NCBI GenBank assembly: GCA_911728435.2
Contig: OU452204.1
Coordinates: forward strand, 1,798,001 to 1,862,000
Direction: 5' to 3'
DNA from: Apoderus coryli
Taxonomy: Eukaryota > Arthropoda > Insecta > Coleoptera > Attelabidae
Length of the DNA: 64,000 nt
Position 1 is the stretch's first letter; every line of letters starts with the position of its first letter. Below the pieces are notes generated by a model. It saw only the letters and a program-made list of their open reading frames with translations, was not told the origin of the DNA and searched no databases. Shown here piece after piece: positions 1 through 9,517 of the stretch. The position numbers and the translations under genes were made by a program.

Positions 1-262
1 AAAAAAGGATCATAAGGGTGTATAATACCTATATATTATATTTTTTACCTGATAAATGTACCAATGCCATCACACTGTACTAGTTTAGTTTTTAAGTTTT
101 GTTGTTATTACATAATATGTATTTATTTATTTTTTGTAAAGTAGTAAAAGTTTTGTTTATTTAATATTTAAATAATTTAATCTTTATAGGTCCCTATTAA
201 TGATTAAATAAAAAACAAAATGGTATACACGAAACGTTTTAATTTAATAATAATTTCAAAAC

Positions 263-1940
263 CTATACATTGTGATTAAATTCATGTGCTATTCTGTCTC
301 GTTTAATTTTCCCATCTCTGTTTTCATTACTACCCCCACCAATTTCATTATTCTCTAGCGCAGCGAAGTCAGATCCTGTTCCATGCCATAGATCATCATT
401 TATTATACAGAAATTGTGCAGTATACAAGCAGCAGTGGCTATTTCTATTGTTTTAAATATGTTATATGTATTAATATACTGAATTCTTCTCCATCTTCCT
501 TTAAGGATCCCAAAAGTATGCTCAATTGCAACCCTATCCGAGCTAAGTTTGTAATTGTGGATTTTTTGTACTCTATTTAAGTTATTTCCTTTGTATGGAG
601 TCATTAGCCAAGTTTTTAATCCAAATGCACTGTCTGCGATTAAATGATATTGCTGATCATCAAGAAATATAGAGTTTGGGCCATTTCTTTCAATATTTTT
701 GTAGAACACAGAATTTTCAAACACCTAAAAAAAACTTGCATAAGCATAACATAAGTACAGTAGGTAGTTAATATATAACAATCACAAAATCAATTAATTG
801 ATATCTACCAGACACCGTTCTTCTAAGATTTCGAAATTTCAGCTGAATGAAACCTTCATGCAATATTTAGGGACTTATAATAGAGAAACCTTTTATCAGT
901 ACAAACAGGTACACTTACTCTGGAATCGTGTGCTGACCCAGGAAAACCAACAAAAATATAAGTAAACATACGGTTCGCAGCACAAATGGCCATAAGATTA
1001 ATGGAATGTCTTCGAAATCTGTCAATATAACTGTCTTGTTGGTTCTTGTCGACTTTGATAAATATGTGGCATCCATCAAGCGCACCTAACGTACCTGTAG
1101 CAAATGATAGTCAGAAAAACAATGAAAAACAAACATATTCATATCATATACTGAATTGTGTCCAAGAAAGTAATTCAACGGATAACAGAAATTGTGGGTA
1201 TTGAACAAATAAAAAACCATCTAAATTTCAGCCAACGTTTCGTTCACTATATGTAAACTTCTTCAGGCCTATATACTTGTCCAATACCGACAATTTTTGT
1301 TATCCGTTGAATATATTAATAGTTACCTACCTGGATAATTAGTAAATCCTCTTGACACATCCTGGAGCTCTCCTTCAGTTTTCGTAAAAACAATGTAGGT
1401 ACTTTTTAACTTTAATATGAAATACAAAATTTGATTGACGATTTTCATTACCGTTGATGGTGATAGTTGGAACCTGTTACCAATAGCTAATAAGGATTCT
1501 TGTGTGGCCATATACCATAAAAAAACTAGTATTTTTATTTGAATATTAACAGGTATGTGTCCCCCCGTGTTTTGTATATTTAAAATGTTTTTGCTGTCAG
1601 CTCTTTGTAGAACATTCACCAACTTATTATATGTTTCTTTTTCCATTCGGAATAATTGGAAGAAATGATAATTATCATAATTTATTACCCAATCTTCCTT
1701 TATTATTTTGGTAACTGAATTACTTTTGAACAATAACACAACATGTTCGTGATTATACAAATTTTCGAAACAGTTTAAAATTATTGTCTCTTCACTATTA
1801 GAAAAAAATAAGTCCATTGATGATGCGACCGTTAATACTTCCTCTTCCTCATTCATTTTCAACTTTGCTCTTTTCTGTATATACCTAGTTCCGTAAATAA
1901 TTATTTGTGACCGCACAGAACGAATTTTGTTTATAATCAT
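263..1940 (-). CDS. PIF/Harbinger (HARBI1-like) transposase, three exons
   Basis: The exons on the minus strand are 1331-1856 (Met of MNEEEE; an in-frame upstream Met lies at 1940), 919-1094 and 263-724. The junctions read CCAG|gtaggt, ctacag|GTACG, CCAGA|gtaagt and tttttag|GTGTTT, and phases match, giving 387 residues. The three catalytic positions of the DDE_4 nuclease are visible: D in GALDGCH (exon 2), D in PGSAHDSRVF (across the exon 2/3 junction) and E in AIEHTFGILKGRW (exon 3). The N-terminal half has a helix-turn-helix-like stretch (GNRFQLSPSTVMKIVNQIL). There is no stop or frameshift, so this is a young Harbinger element or a domesticated HARBI1-like gene. The second Harbinger protein (MADF/Myb type) is not seen beside it, and the element's terminal repeats are not identified because the window begins 262 bases past its 3' end. 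Confidence 0.85.
1172..1312. mobile_element. 141-bp MITE in intron 1 of the Harbinger transposase
   Basis: The ends are inverted repeats: ATTCAACGGATAACA at 1172 and TGTTATCCGTTGAAT ending at 1312. The similarity continues inward (GAAATTGTGGGTATTGAACAA against TTGTCCAATACCGACAATTT). The centre carries AACGTTTCG followed by TTCAGG, a pattern seen in several other foldback repeats of this window. The insertion is intronic and leaves the splice sites intact. Confidence 0.7.
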
Positions 1941-2401
1941 TTACTTAACGACATAACCTCACAAAATACAAATGTTAAATAAATAGATAACATCACACCG
2001 GTTACTTCTCGCTCATTCACGCGAGCTAGAAGCGGTTTGAATCGGTTGTGATGAAGGGCCAAAACCAAGGGCACCTGTCATCATAACCGCGGTTATAATC
2101 GGTGGATGGCGAAAATTCGGCTTTAATATTTTTAATTAAATAATATTACATCTGTCAAACGCGATGTCGTGTTGACGCAGTGTTGTTGCTGGCAAAAAAT
2201 TTTTAGTAACAGAAATTGGTGTGTAATTGTAATAAACGTAATAGATTTATGTTTAAAAAGTAATAGAAATGTAACAAATAGAAATACATTATAGGTTTGT
2301 TTTCACAAGCGTCAGGATTCTGCGCAAACCAATTAAACCGCACGTCAACAACGTTATGCTCAGAATCCAGACTGTTTCTGACGCTTGTGGGAACAATCCT
2401 C
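1941..2401. other. Intergenic stretch left of the large element
   Basis: No reading frame is recognised. It holds an imperfect hairpin at 2304-2390 with 12-bp arms CACAAGCGTCAG and CTGACGCTTGTG. The last two bases (TC, 2400-2401) are the left target duplication of the large element. Confidence 0.5.
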
Positions 2402-2523
2402 CCCTGTTGAAAATGCCAGATAGAACCATATAAAAAAAAATTTAATATGGATTAATACGGTTCATAGTGTGTATTTGAAACAGCAATTCCAAATTAAAAA
2501 CATATTTGAAATAATTAGTATGA

Positions 2524-4968
2524 ATCAGGATTGCCCACTAGAACCTGTTTACATCTAGAACGGATTTAATATGGTTTTATAAGCAAATCCAAATGCAAAA
2601 GCTATTGGGATTAATTTGTAGTTATCAGTTTCTATCAGGATTGCCCAATAGAACCTGTTTACATTTAGAACGGATTTAATATGGTTTTATAAGCAAATCC
2701 AAATGCAAAAGCTATTGGGATTAATTTGTAGTTATCAGTTTCTATCAGGATTGCCCAATAGAACCTATTTACATTTAGAACGGATTTAATATGGTTTTAT
2801 AAGCAAATCCAAATGCAAAAGCTATTGGGATTAATTTGTATTTATCAGATTCTATCAGGATTGCCCAATAGAACCTGTTTACATTTAGAACGGATTTAAT
2901 ATGGTTTTATAAGCAAATCCAAATGCAAAAGCTATTGGGATTAATTTGTAGTTATCAGTTTCTATCAGGATTGCCCACTAGAACCTGTTTACATTTAGAA
3001 CGTTTTAATATGGTTTTATAAGCAAATCCAAATGCAAAAGCTATAGGGATTAATTTGTATTTATCAGATTCTATCAGGATTGCCCAATAGAACCTGTTTA
3101 CATTTAGAACGGATTTAATATGGTTTTATAAGCAAATCCAAATGCAAAAGCTATTGGGATTAATTTGTATTTATCAGATTCTATCAGGATTGCCCAATAG
3201 AACCTGTTTACATTTAGAACGGATTTAATATGGTTTTATAAGCAAATCCAAATACAAAAGCCATTGGGATTAAGTTGTAGTTATCAGTTTCTATCAGGAT
3301 TGCCCAATAGAACCTGTTTACATTTAGAACGTTTTAATATGGTTTTATAAGCAAATCCAAATGCAAAAGCTATAGGGATTAATTTGTATTTATCAGATTC
3401 TATCAGGATTGCCCAATAGAACCTGTTTACATTTAGAACGTATTTAATATGGTTTTATAAGCAAATCCAAATGCAAAAGCTATTGGGATTAATTTGTATT
3501 TATCAGATTCTATCAGGATTGCCCACTAGAACCTGTTTACATTTAGAACGTTTTAATATGGTTTTATAAGCAAATCCAAATGCAAAAGCTATAGGGATTA
3601 ATTTGTATTTATCAGATTCTATCAGGATTGCCCAATAGAACCTGTTTACATTTAGAACGGATTTAATATGGTTTTATAAGCAAATCCAAATGCAAAAGCT
3701 ATTGGGATTAATTTGTATTTATCAGATTCTATCAGGATTGCCCAATAGAACCTGTTTACATTTAGAACGGATTTAATATGGTTTTATAAGCAAATCCAAA
3801 TACAAAAGCCATTGGGATTAAGTTGTAGTTATCAGTTTCTATCAGGATTGCCCAATAGAACCTGTTTACATTTAGAACGTTTTAATATGGTTTTATAAGC
3901 AAATCCAAATGCAAAAGCTATAGGGATTAATTTGTATTTATCAGATTCTATCAGGATTGCCCAATAGAACCTGTTTACATTTAGAACGGATTTAATATGG
4001 TTTTATAAGCAAATCCAAATGCAAAAGCTATAGGGATTAATTTGTATTTATCAGATTCTATCAGGATTGCCCAATAGAACCTGTTTACATTTAGAACGTA
4101 TTTAATATGGTTTTATAAGCAAATCCAAAAGCTATTGGGATTAATTTGTATTTATCAGTTTCTATCAGGATTGCCCAATAGAACCTGTTTACATTTAGAA
4201 CGGATTTAATATGGTTTTATAAGCAAATCCAAATGCAAAAGCTATTGGGATTAATTTGTAGTTATCAGTTTCTATCAGGATTGCCCACTAGAACCTGTTT
4301 ACATTTAGAACGTTTTAATATGGTTTTATAAGCAAATCCAAATGCAACAGCTATAGGGATTAATTTGTATTTATCAGATTCTATCAGGATTGCCCAATAG
4401 AACCTGTTTACATTTAGAACGGATTTAATATGGTTTTATAAGCAAATCCAAATGCAAAAGCTATTGGGATTAATTTGTATTTATCAGATTCTATCAGGAT
4501 TGCCCAATAGAACCTGTTTACATTTAGAACGGATTTAATATGGTTTTATAAGCAAATCCAAATACAAAAGCCATTGGGATTAAGTTGTAGTTATCAGTTT
4601 CTATCAGGATTGCCCAATAGAACCTGTTTACATTTAGAACGGATTTAATATGGTTTTATAAGCAAATCCAAAAGCTATTGGGATTAATTTGTATTTATCA
4701 GATTCTAGCAGGATTGCCAAATAAAACCTGTTTACATTTAGAACGGATTTAATATGGTTTTATAAGCAAATCCAAATGCAAAAGCTATTGGGATTAATTT
4801 GTAGTTATCAGTTTCTATCAGGATTGCCCAATAGAACCTGTTTACATTTAGAACGGATTTAATATGGTTTTATAAGCAAATCCAAATGCAAAAGCTATTG
4901 GGATTCATTTGTAGTTATCAGATTCAATCAGGATTGCCCACTAGAACCTGTTTAAATCTAGAACGGAT
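2524..4968. repeat. Left subterminal satellite of copy 1, ~22 units of ~110 bp
   Basis: Each unit runs through TCAGGATTGCCCAATAGAAC, then TTTAATATGGTTTTAT, AAGCAAATCC and GGGATTAATTTGTA. I counted 22 occurrences of the AAGCAAATCC core. Units vary: some lack six bases after AAATCC, some read GTTTTAATATGG in place of GGATTTAATATGG. Variant types recur in blocks, pointing to multi-unit duplication. The conserved TTTAATATGG core recurs, inverted, in the right-hand satellite. Confidence 0.95.
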
Positions 4969-6078
4969 TTAAATGTAAATCCCTGTATATTATTATAAAT
5001 AAATTATAACTCTTCAATTTTGTTGAAAAACGTTAAGGTCTATAGTATTATAGAATTACTTACCTCTTCGTCGAATTAATTTTCATTTATTATTATTATT
5101 TTTTATATATGTCTAGAATTATTGTTTTAAAAAACCATAACTTTGGGATTTGTGGAAGCAAAAAACAGTCTGCACTCGGTTACATGTACTTTTTTTCTAT
5201 TTTAAAATTACATGTCAATATTTATCTCAATGTTCACCTAAAACAAAATATAAAATATTAATAATACTTAATCGATGAGTAGAAACCAACCCAAAGATAT
5301 CAAAATCATAATTCAATTATGTTTTATTTAGAACATATTAATAGTTCTTTGAGCTAACATATATTTTTTGTCATACATATATTATGTAAAATGATGAATA
5401 CTAAATTTTTACGCGAAATTAATAATCATAATATACCTAATTATTTAATTTATATCAGGCAAGTGTCTAGTCTTTTAAAATCACCACACTGGCGTAGGCG
5501 TAAAGAAGTTTAAAGACGTCTTGTCTTGGGTTTCAATAATAATCTGATTATGGAAATGTTTTAGAAGATATATATTGTGAACTAAATAAGTAGCTATTAA
5601 AGTTTTAGGGCTCCATAATATATTGCGCGGCTAAGTTTAATGAAAATTATTTTTGGAATGTTATCATAAATAAGTGTTTTAGGTCATTTTATACGTAAAT
5701 AAGTACTTGTTGAACCAAATTTGGTAAACCATACTACTGAACATTTCTAAGTTCTGAACTTTTGGCAAAATAAAAAAAAACATAACTACCTAAAAATCTT
5801 ACTGGGCTTGCCTGAAGACAGCAGATACACCACATAGCCACATAGTAAACTTGGTCTACATACGCGATATAAAATGAGTGCCTTAGAGAATCCCGTGAAA
5901 AGTGTATAAAACGGATAAAAAGTAAACCCAATATTTTTGTCGACTATAAAATACTAATAAAAAAAAAAGATGTTAGGACTTTTTTTATAGAAAAAATTAT
6001 AACATAAAATTGTTATTGAATAATACTAACTTTCCGTTCCTCATGTCTTATTGTCTAAAATATCTTCACTCTCTACGT

Positions 6079-6417
6079 TTATTTCTTCAGAGGTTTCCGT
6101 ATTCTCTTTGAATTATTTTTCATCCCATCTAAAAAAAATTTCAAGTCCATGACTAACTTTTTGTGGAAAAGTTAGACATTGGAATATTAAAATATCAGTT
6201 ATGAAAATACTGTTAAGCAGTTCATTACATAAACAATCCTTTTATTTAATTGGTACTTACCACAGCTCTGCCGGGGCGCCCTATTAATATCGGATACCTT
6301 TATCCCAATCCAGGTATTTACTTTTGATAACTGGGTACGCATGGCGAATTCATCAGTCCCTTTTTTAATTAAATAAAATGTTGTAATATCTGAAAATGCA
6401 AAACGAATCAGTTCCAT
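6079..6417 (-). CDS. Possible small two-exon gene inside copy 1
   Basis: An exon from a Met at 6417 ends in CTGTG|gtaagt (last base 6261). A polypyrimidine tract and AG place the next exon at 6128, which reads on in phase to a stop at 6079-6081. The product would be about 69 residues, ending in a basic run (NNSKRIRKPLKK). No family is recognised. A different frame just downstream encodes an acidic tail (SEEINVESEDILDNKT), so the downstream structure may be alternative or decayed. Support is only the splice signals and exact conservation in copy 2. Confidence 0.25.
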
Positions 6418-7164
6418 GTATTGGCTTCAGATATGCCATCTAAATATGCCCAAACAGAAATAAAATTTGAATAAATAGGCCATTCTTACAGCGAGCGGTG
6501 TACAATTTTAATAGCAAAGTAAAAAACAAATGTCACCACAAATATGTTTTATATTAACGCCTTTATAGAGACACGTTTCGAGAGTATAATACACTCATCA
6601 TTGGCCTGCAGCAACCTAATGCTGGAAAACCTAACAATTAAACATTCACATTTCAATGCAGAACCTGTACTGGGGAGCATTTCAGAGTTTAAATGGTAAA
6701 ACGTAAGTATTTACAATACAAACATTGTAATGTCCTCGGACAGGGTTCTTGTTAATTTTCCAGACTGAATAAAAGATATTATAATTAGGTGGATGAGACA
6801 GAAATGTACTTGAAGATTAATATTGAAATATAGAAAGAACAACAAATAAGTCCACAAACAAAACCTTAAATTGCAAACGTATAAGAATCATAGAACGGCA
6901 GACTTCTTATCGCACTGAATACAAAATTTGTTTAAAAACATTGCAAATAATAATAAATTAAATTATTGGTGTGGAAATAAAATAAACTTCCTGAATTGGT
7001 TTTTTTAACTTTGTGTCATAAGGAAAATCTGCCTCATGATCATAATGAAACCTATAAAACGGTAGCAAGTGAGAACCCAAAAGTTCTATTTTAGTCATGA
7101 TATCAATGATACTTGAACGTTCAAAATTATACGGTTTTCAAAATACCAAAGCTACCTTCTAAGG

Positions 7165-7204
7165 AGAAACTGTGTTCTTGGTAAGGACCAAGAACACAGT
7201 TTCT
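7165..7204. repeat. Perfect 18-bp-arm hairpin in copy 1
   Basis: AGAAACTGTGTTCTTGGT (7165-7182), loop AAGG, then the exact reverse complement (7187-7204). It lies about 80 bp downstream of the 47-codon ORF on the minus strand, so it may sit in the 3' untranslated region of that transcript. Conserved at 25405-25444. Confidence 0.9.
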
Positions 7205-7282
7205 ACAAAAATAGCAAGCAAACATTTTATAAACTACTAAGTACTAGATGGATAAAGCTAAATAATATGATTTCACTCTTAC

Positions 7283-7426
7283 TTAGTTTTGAAACAACGT
7301 CGAAGACATTTTTTGCAACCATTGAACATTTAATAACTCATTTGTTGCTTTCAGTTGTTCCCTCAAATTATTTAGTCTCATTGGCTTTCGTGAATTTTCT
7401 TTCAGAATTTCCTCTGGGTTTAACAT
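7283..7426 (-). CDS. 47-codon ORF overlapping the transposase-like ORF
   Basis: Starts at an ATG inside ATGTTAA, so its start overlaps the stop of the upstream 235-codon frame. Encodes a charged, probably helical peptide (LNPEEILKENSRKP, then LREQLKATNELLNVQWLQK) and stops at 7283. It could be the C-terminal piece of a transposase whose middle has been deleted, or a downstream exon read as an ORF. Identical reading frame in copy 2. Confidence 0.35.
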   Translation of the reverse strand: MLNPEEILKENSRKPMRLNNLREQLKATNELLNVQWLQKMSSTLFQN

Positions 7427-8127
7427 TTTAATTTTTTAATTAATCCTAGAATGGGCCAAAACTGAATATTTGAACTATTAAACAACGGAATTCCGTCAAT
7501 GTTAAAAGAAACTTCTATAAGATTTTCCAAATTTCCAATATATGTTTCCAACAACCGATTTTTTATGTTCGATTCTAATCCCAAGTAACAAAATTCTCCA
7601 TTATTTAAAACATTTACAACTCTATTTCTAGGAGTCTTTAATATTGTCCTACTATCTAAGGGTAAGTTGGGGTGATGTTTAGATAAAAACTTTAGCATAT
7701 CAGTAACAGCACATTTTGGAATGTTATGGTTTATAGTCCAGGGTATAACCCAAGATTTGAAATCAGTAAGAAAATCTGTATTTATTTCATTAAAGTCATT
7801 TATGGTATCCCTAACACCTGATATTATACTCAACTCATCTTCATCATAAATTGTATCTGTATCTACCTGATTAATTACATTTTTTTCTATTACACAATTG
7901 TTAGTATTATTAAAGCTGCTTCGAACAGTTTCTATATCATGTTGAGATTCCAAGCAAGAATTCGATCGAATTATCAAATTACAGACAGTATTATTATTAT
8001 GTCTTACTTCAGCTAAAATATTATTTATGTCCTCCCGCACTCTTCGCTGCAATTGTCTTCGACCGACCACATTTTTAACTTTTCTTCCACTACTGTTTGG
8101 TTGCATTCTTAAGTCTTTGCGGTGCAT
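7420..8127 (-). CDS. Transposase-like N-terminal fragment, 235 aa
   Basis: The open frame starts at 8127, with a second Met at 8106. Residues 10-40 are basic and helix-forming (QLQRRVREDINNILAEV). The C-terminal 120 residues carry FKSWVIPWTINHNIPKCAV, HHPNLPLDSRTILKTPR and SFNIDGIPLFNSSNIQFWPI. I recognise this pattern from the N-terminal part of long transposase proteins in insect and cnidarian TIR elements, where the IDG-P-...-S-S...FWPI segment precedes a Cys-containing and catalytic region. Here the frame stops right after FWPILGLIKKLKC, so the catalytic part is missing. The ATG lies inside the last exon of the DUF4806 gene in another frame. The LINE inserted 31 bp upstream of the ATG. 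Copy 2 differs by one residue (His43 to Asn). Confidence 0.6.
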   Translation of the reverse strand: MHRKDLRMQPNSSGRKVKNVVGRRQLQRRVREDINNILAEVRHNNNTVCNLIIRSNSCLESQHDIETVRSSFNNTNNCVIEKNVINQVDTDTIYDEDELSIISGVRDTINDFNEINTDFLTDFKSWVIPWTINHNIPKCAVTDMLKFLSKHHPNLPLDSRTILKTPRNRVVNVLNNGEFCYLGLESNIKNRLLETYIGNLENLIEVSFNIDGIPLFNSSNIQFWPILGLIKKLKC

Positions 8128-8540
8128 GTTTTAACCAGACTTTTATTATGTTTTCTATTATTAAATCTTTTGCTTTGTTTGTAGTTAAATATTTTGCGCT
8201 CCTTAATTTTTGCCTTTATTGCGTGTTCTAGTGTTAATTTAAATTTGGAATTTATATGGACATCTTCTTGAAAATTTTCTTGTTTTATTGGTGCCAATAA
8301 CAGTTTCCTTGCGTGATTAATAATTGAAAAAACTGTAAGTTATTTAAACTGAATGTGAGAATTTAAGATTTTTTTTATTGAATTATTCTATTGATAAATG
8401 GTGTAGGTACTATAGTAAAAGTGCTATTTCTTTTTTTGTGTTCACTGAATCTCAATATTTGATATTTCTTATCTGCACTTGTTTTGGTAAAATTTAACAT
8501 ACGAGGCGGCATCACGAAGTTCTAATTCATTATATATACA

Positions 8541-9470
8541 ATGTCATCTCAAAACAATGTGTGTGGGGCCTGTAATGAACGAATAACTAAGAAGCAGTAC
8601 AGTATTGTGTGCTTTTCATGTGAAGTTTGGAACCATGTAAAGTGCGTTGAGCTCTCTATGTCTCAGCTAAAATATTATGAGAATGAACTCAAGAAGACTA
8701 ATGGTGAAGTATGGAAATGTCCCTCATGTTTAACGGACAATGTAAGACGTTCACAAGTTGCAAGGAAATCCCTATCCGGCCAAATAGACAAGAACAGGTT
8801 GAAGGCCTCTTCGTCAGTGAGGGCGTCAGTTACGTTGGACGACGTTATGTTGAAGCTGGACCAAATGCAATCATCGTATGACAACCTAATTGAAAGATTT
8901 AATGAGCAAATTGAAGTTAATCAGTCTCTCATGACGGAGGTCTCAGGTCTAAGAAATAGAATTTGTGCCTTGGAAATCGAAGTTCGCTCTACATCCAATG
9001 TTACCGCAAGTAGTGAAGATGAAATTTTCCAAGAATACCATGAGAGAGAAAAACGTAAAACAAATCTAATTCTCTTTGGAAAACCTGAGGCTGTAGATAG
9101 CGATGTCGATAGGACGGAGACCATGGATATCCTGCAGAAGTGTTGTCCCAATATGGATGTTTCAAAAGTGGATAGCGTTGTACGGCTCGGCCGTTTAAAT
9201 CCGGAAGCTGCACGTTCTCGTCCCGTCAAAATTAGATTGAAGGATGTGCAAACTGTTTCGCTGCTGCTGAGACATGCACAGAGACTGAAATCTGATGAAC
9301 GCTTTAAACATTTCGCTTTGAGCTCAGACAAAACACCCAAGCAACAGACAATCTATAAAGCTGTCAAAGAACAGCTTTTTGAACGAAAAAGATCAGGAGA
9401 AACGAACATCAAGATCAAGTATGTACAGGGTGTGCCCAAAATAGTCCCAGTTACGCAACATTTAAACTAA
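8541..9470 (+). CDS. LINE 1 ORF1 protein with PHD finger, 309 aa
   Basis: An N-terminal zinc finger of PHD type is at residues 8-63: CGAC, then CFSC, HVKC and CPSC. It is followed by a coiled coil (about residues 95-150, LMTEVSGLRNRICALEIEV) and a C-terminal RNA-binding-like region (NLILFGKPE, VVRLGR, RPVKIRL, LLLRHAQRLK). In related LINEs this protein binds the element's RNA and forms the ribonucleoprotein. It starts at the first ATG after the 5' leader. The frame is open throughout. Confidence 0.88.
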   Translation: MSSQNNVCGACNERITKKQYSIVCFSCEVWNHVKCVELSMSQLKYYENELKKTNGEVWKCPSCLTDNVRRSQVARKSLSGQIDKNRLKASSSVRASVTLDDVMLKLDQMQSSYDNLIERFNEQIEVNQSLMTEVSGLRNRICALEIEVRSTSNVTASSEDEIFQEYHEREKRKTNLILFGKPEAVDSDVDRTETMDILQKCCPNMDVSKVDSVVRLGRLNPEAARSRPVKIRLKDVQTVSLLLRHAQRLKSDERFKHFALSSDKTPKQQTIYKAVKEQLFERKRSGETNIKIKYVQGVPKIVPVTQHLN

Positions 9471-9517
9471 GCCCGTCCAACGCGGATATATCAACTATAA
9501 GTGATCAAACAATCTAT

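Larger units (their letters stand above)
4969..7282. other. Element interior with no recognised long gene, copy 1
   Basis: AT-rich sequence between the left satellite and the coding block. It contains a possible two-exon small gene (6079-6417), an 18-bp-arm hairpin (7165-7204), and an ACGTTTCG...ATCATTGG segment around 6570-6610 resembling cores of other insect foldback repeats. A conserved RNase H-like transposase domain would be expected here in an autonomous element; I do not see one. Confidence 0.5.

Noticed and set aside
2524..4968. Regular short repeats resembling a CRISPR array
   Set aside because: The whole ~110-bp unit is repeated, with no variable spacers, in a eukaryotic genome; it is satellite DNA inside a transposon.
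5734..5931. 65-aa frame in the large element
   Set aside because: No motif and no splice-supported context; conservation in copy 2 only reflects recent common origin.
8109..8297. 62-aa minus-strand frame at the LINE 1 left border
   Set aside because: Formed by chance across the insertion junction (exon 6 joined to the LINE 5' leader).
8675..9340. Minus-strand frames over LINE 1 ORF1 (up to 139 aa)
   Set aside because: Antisense shadows of the PHD-finger ORF1.
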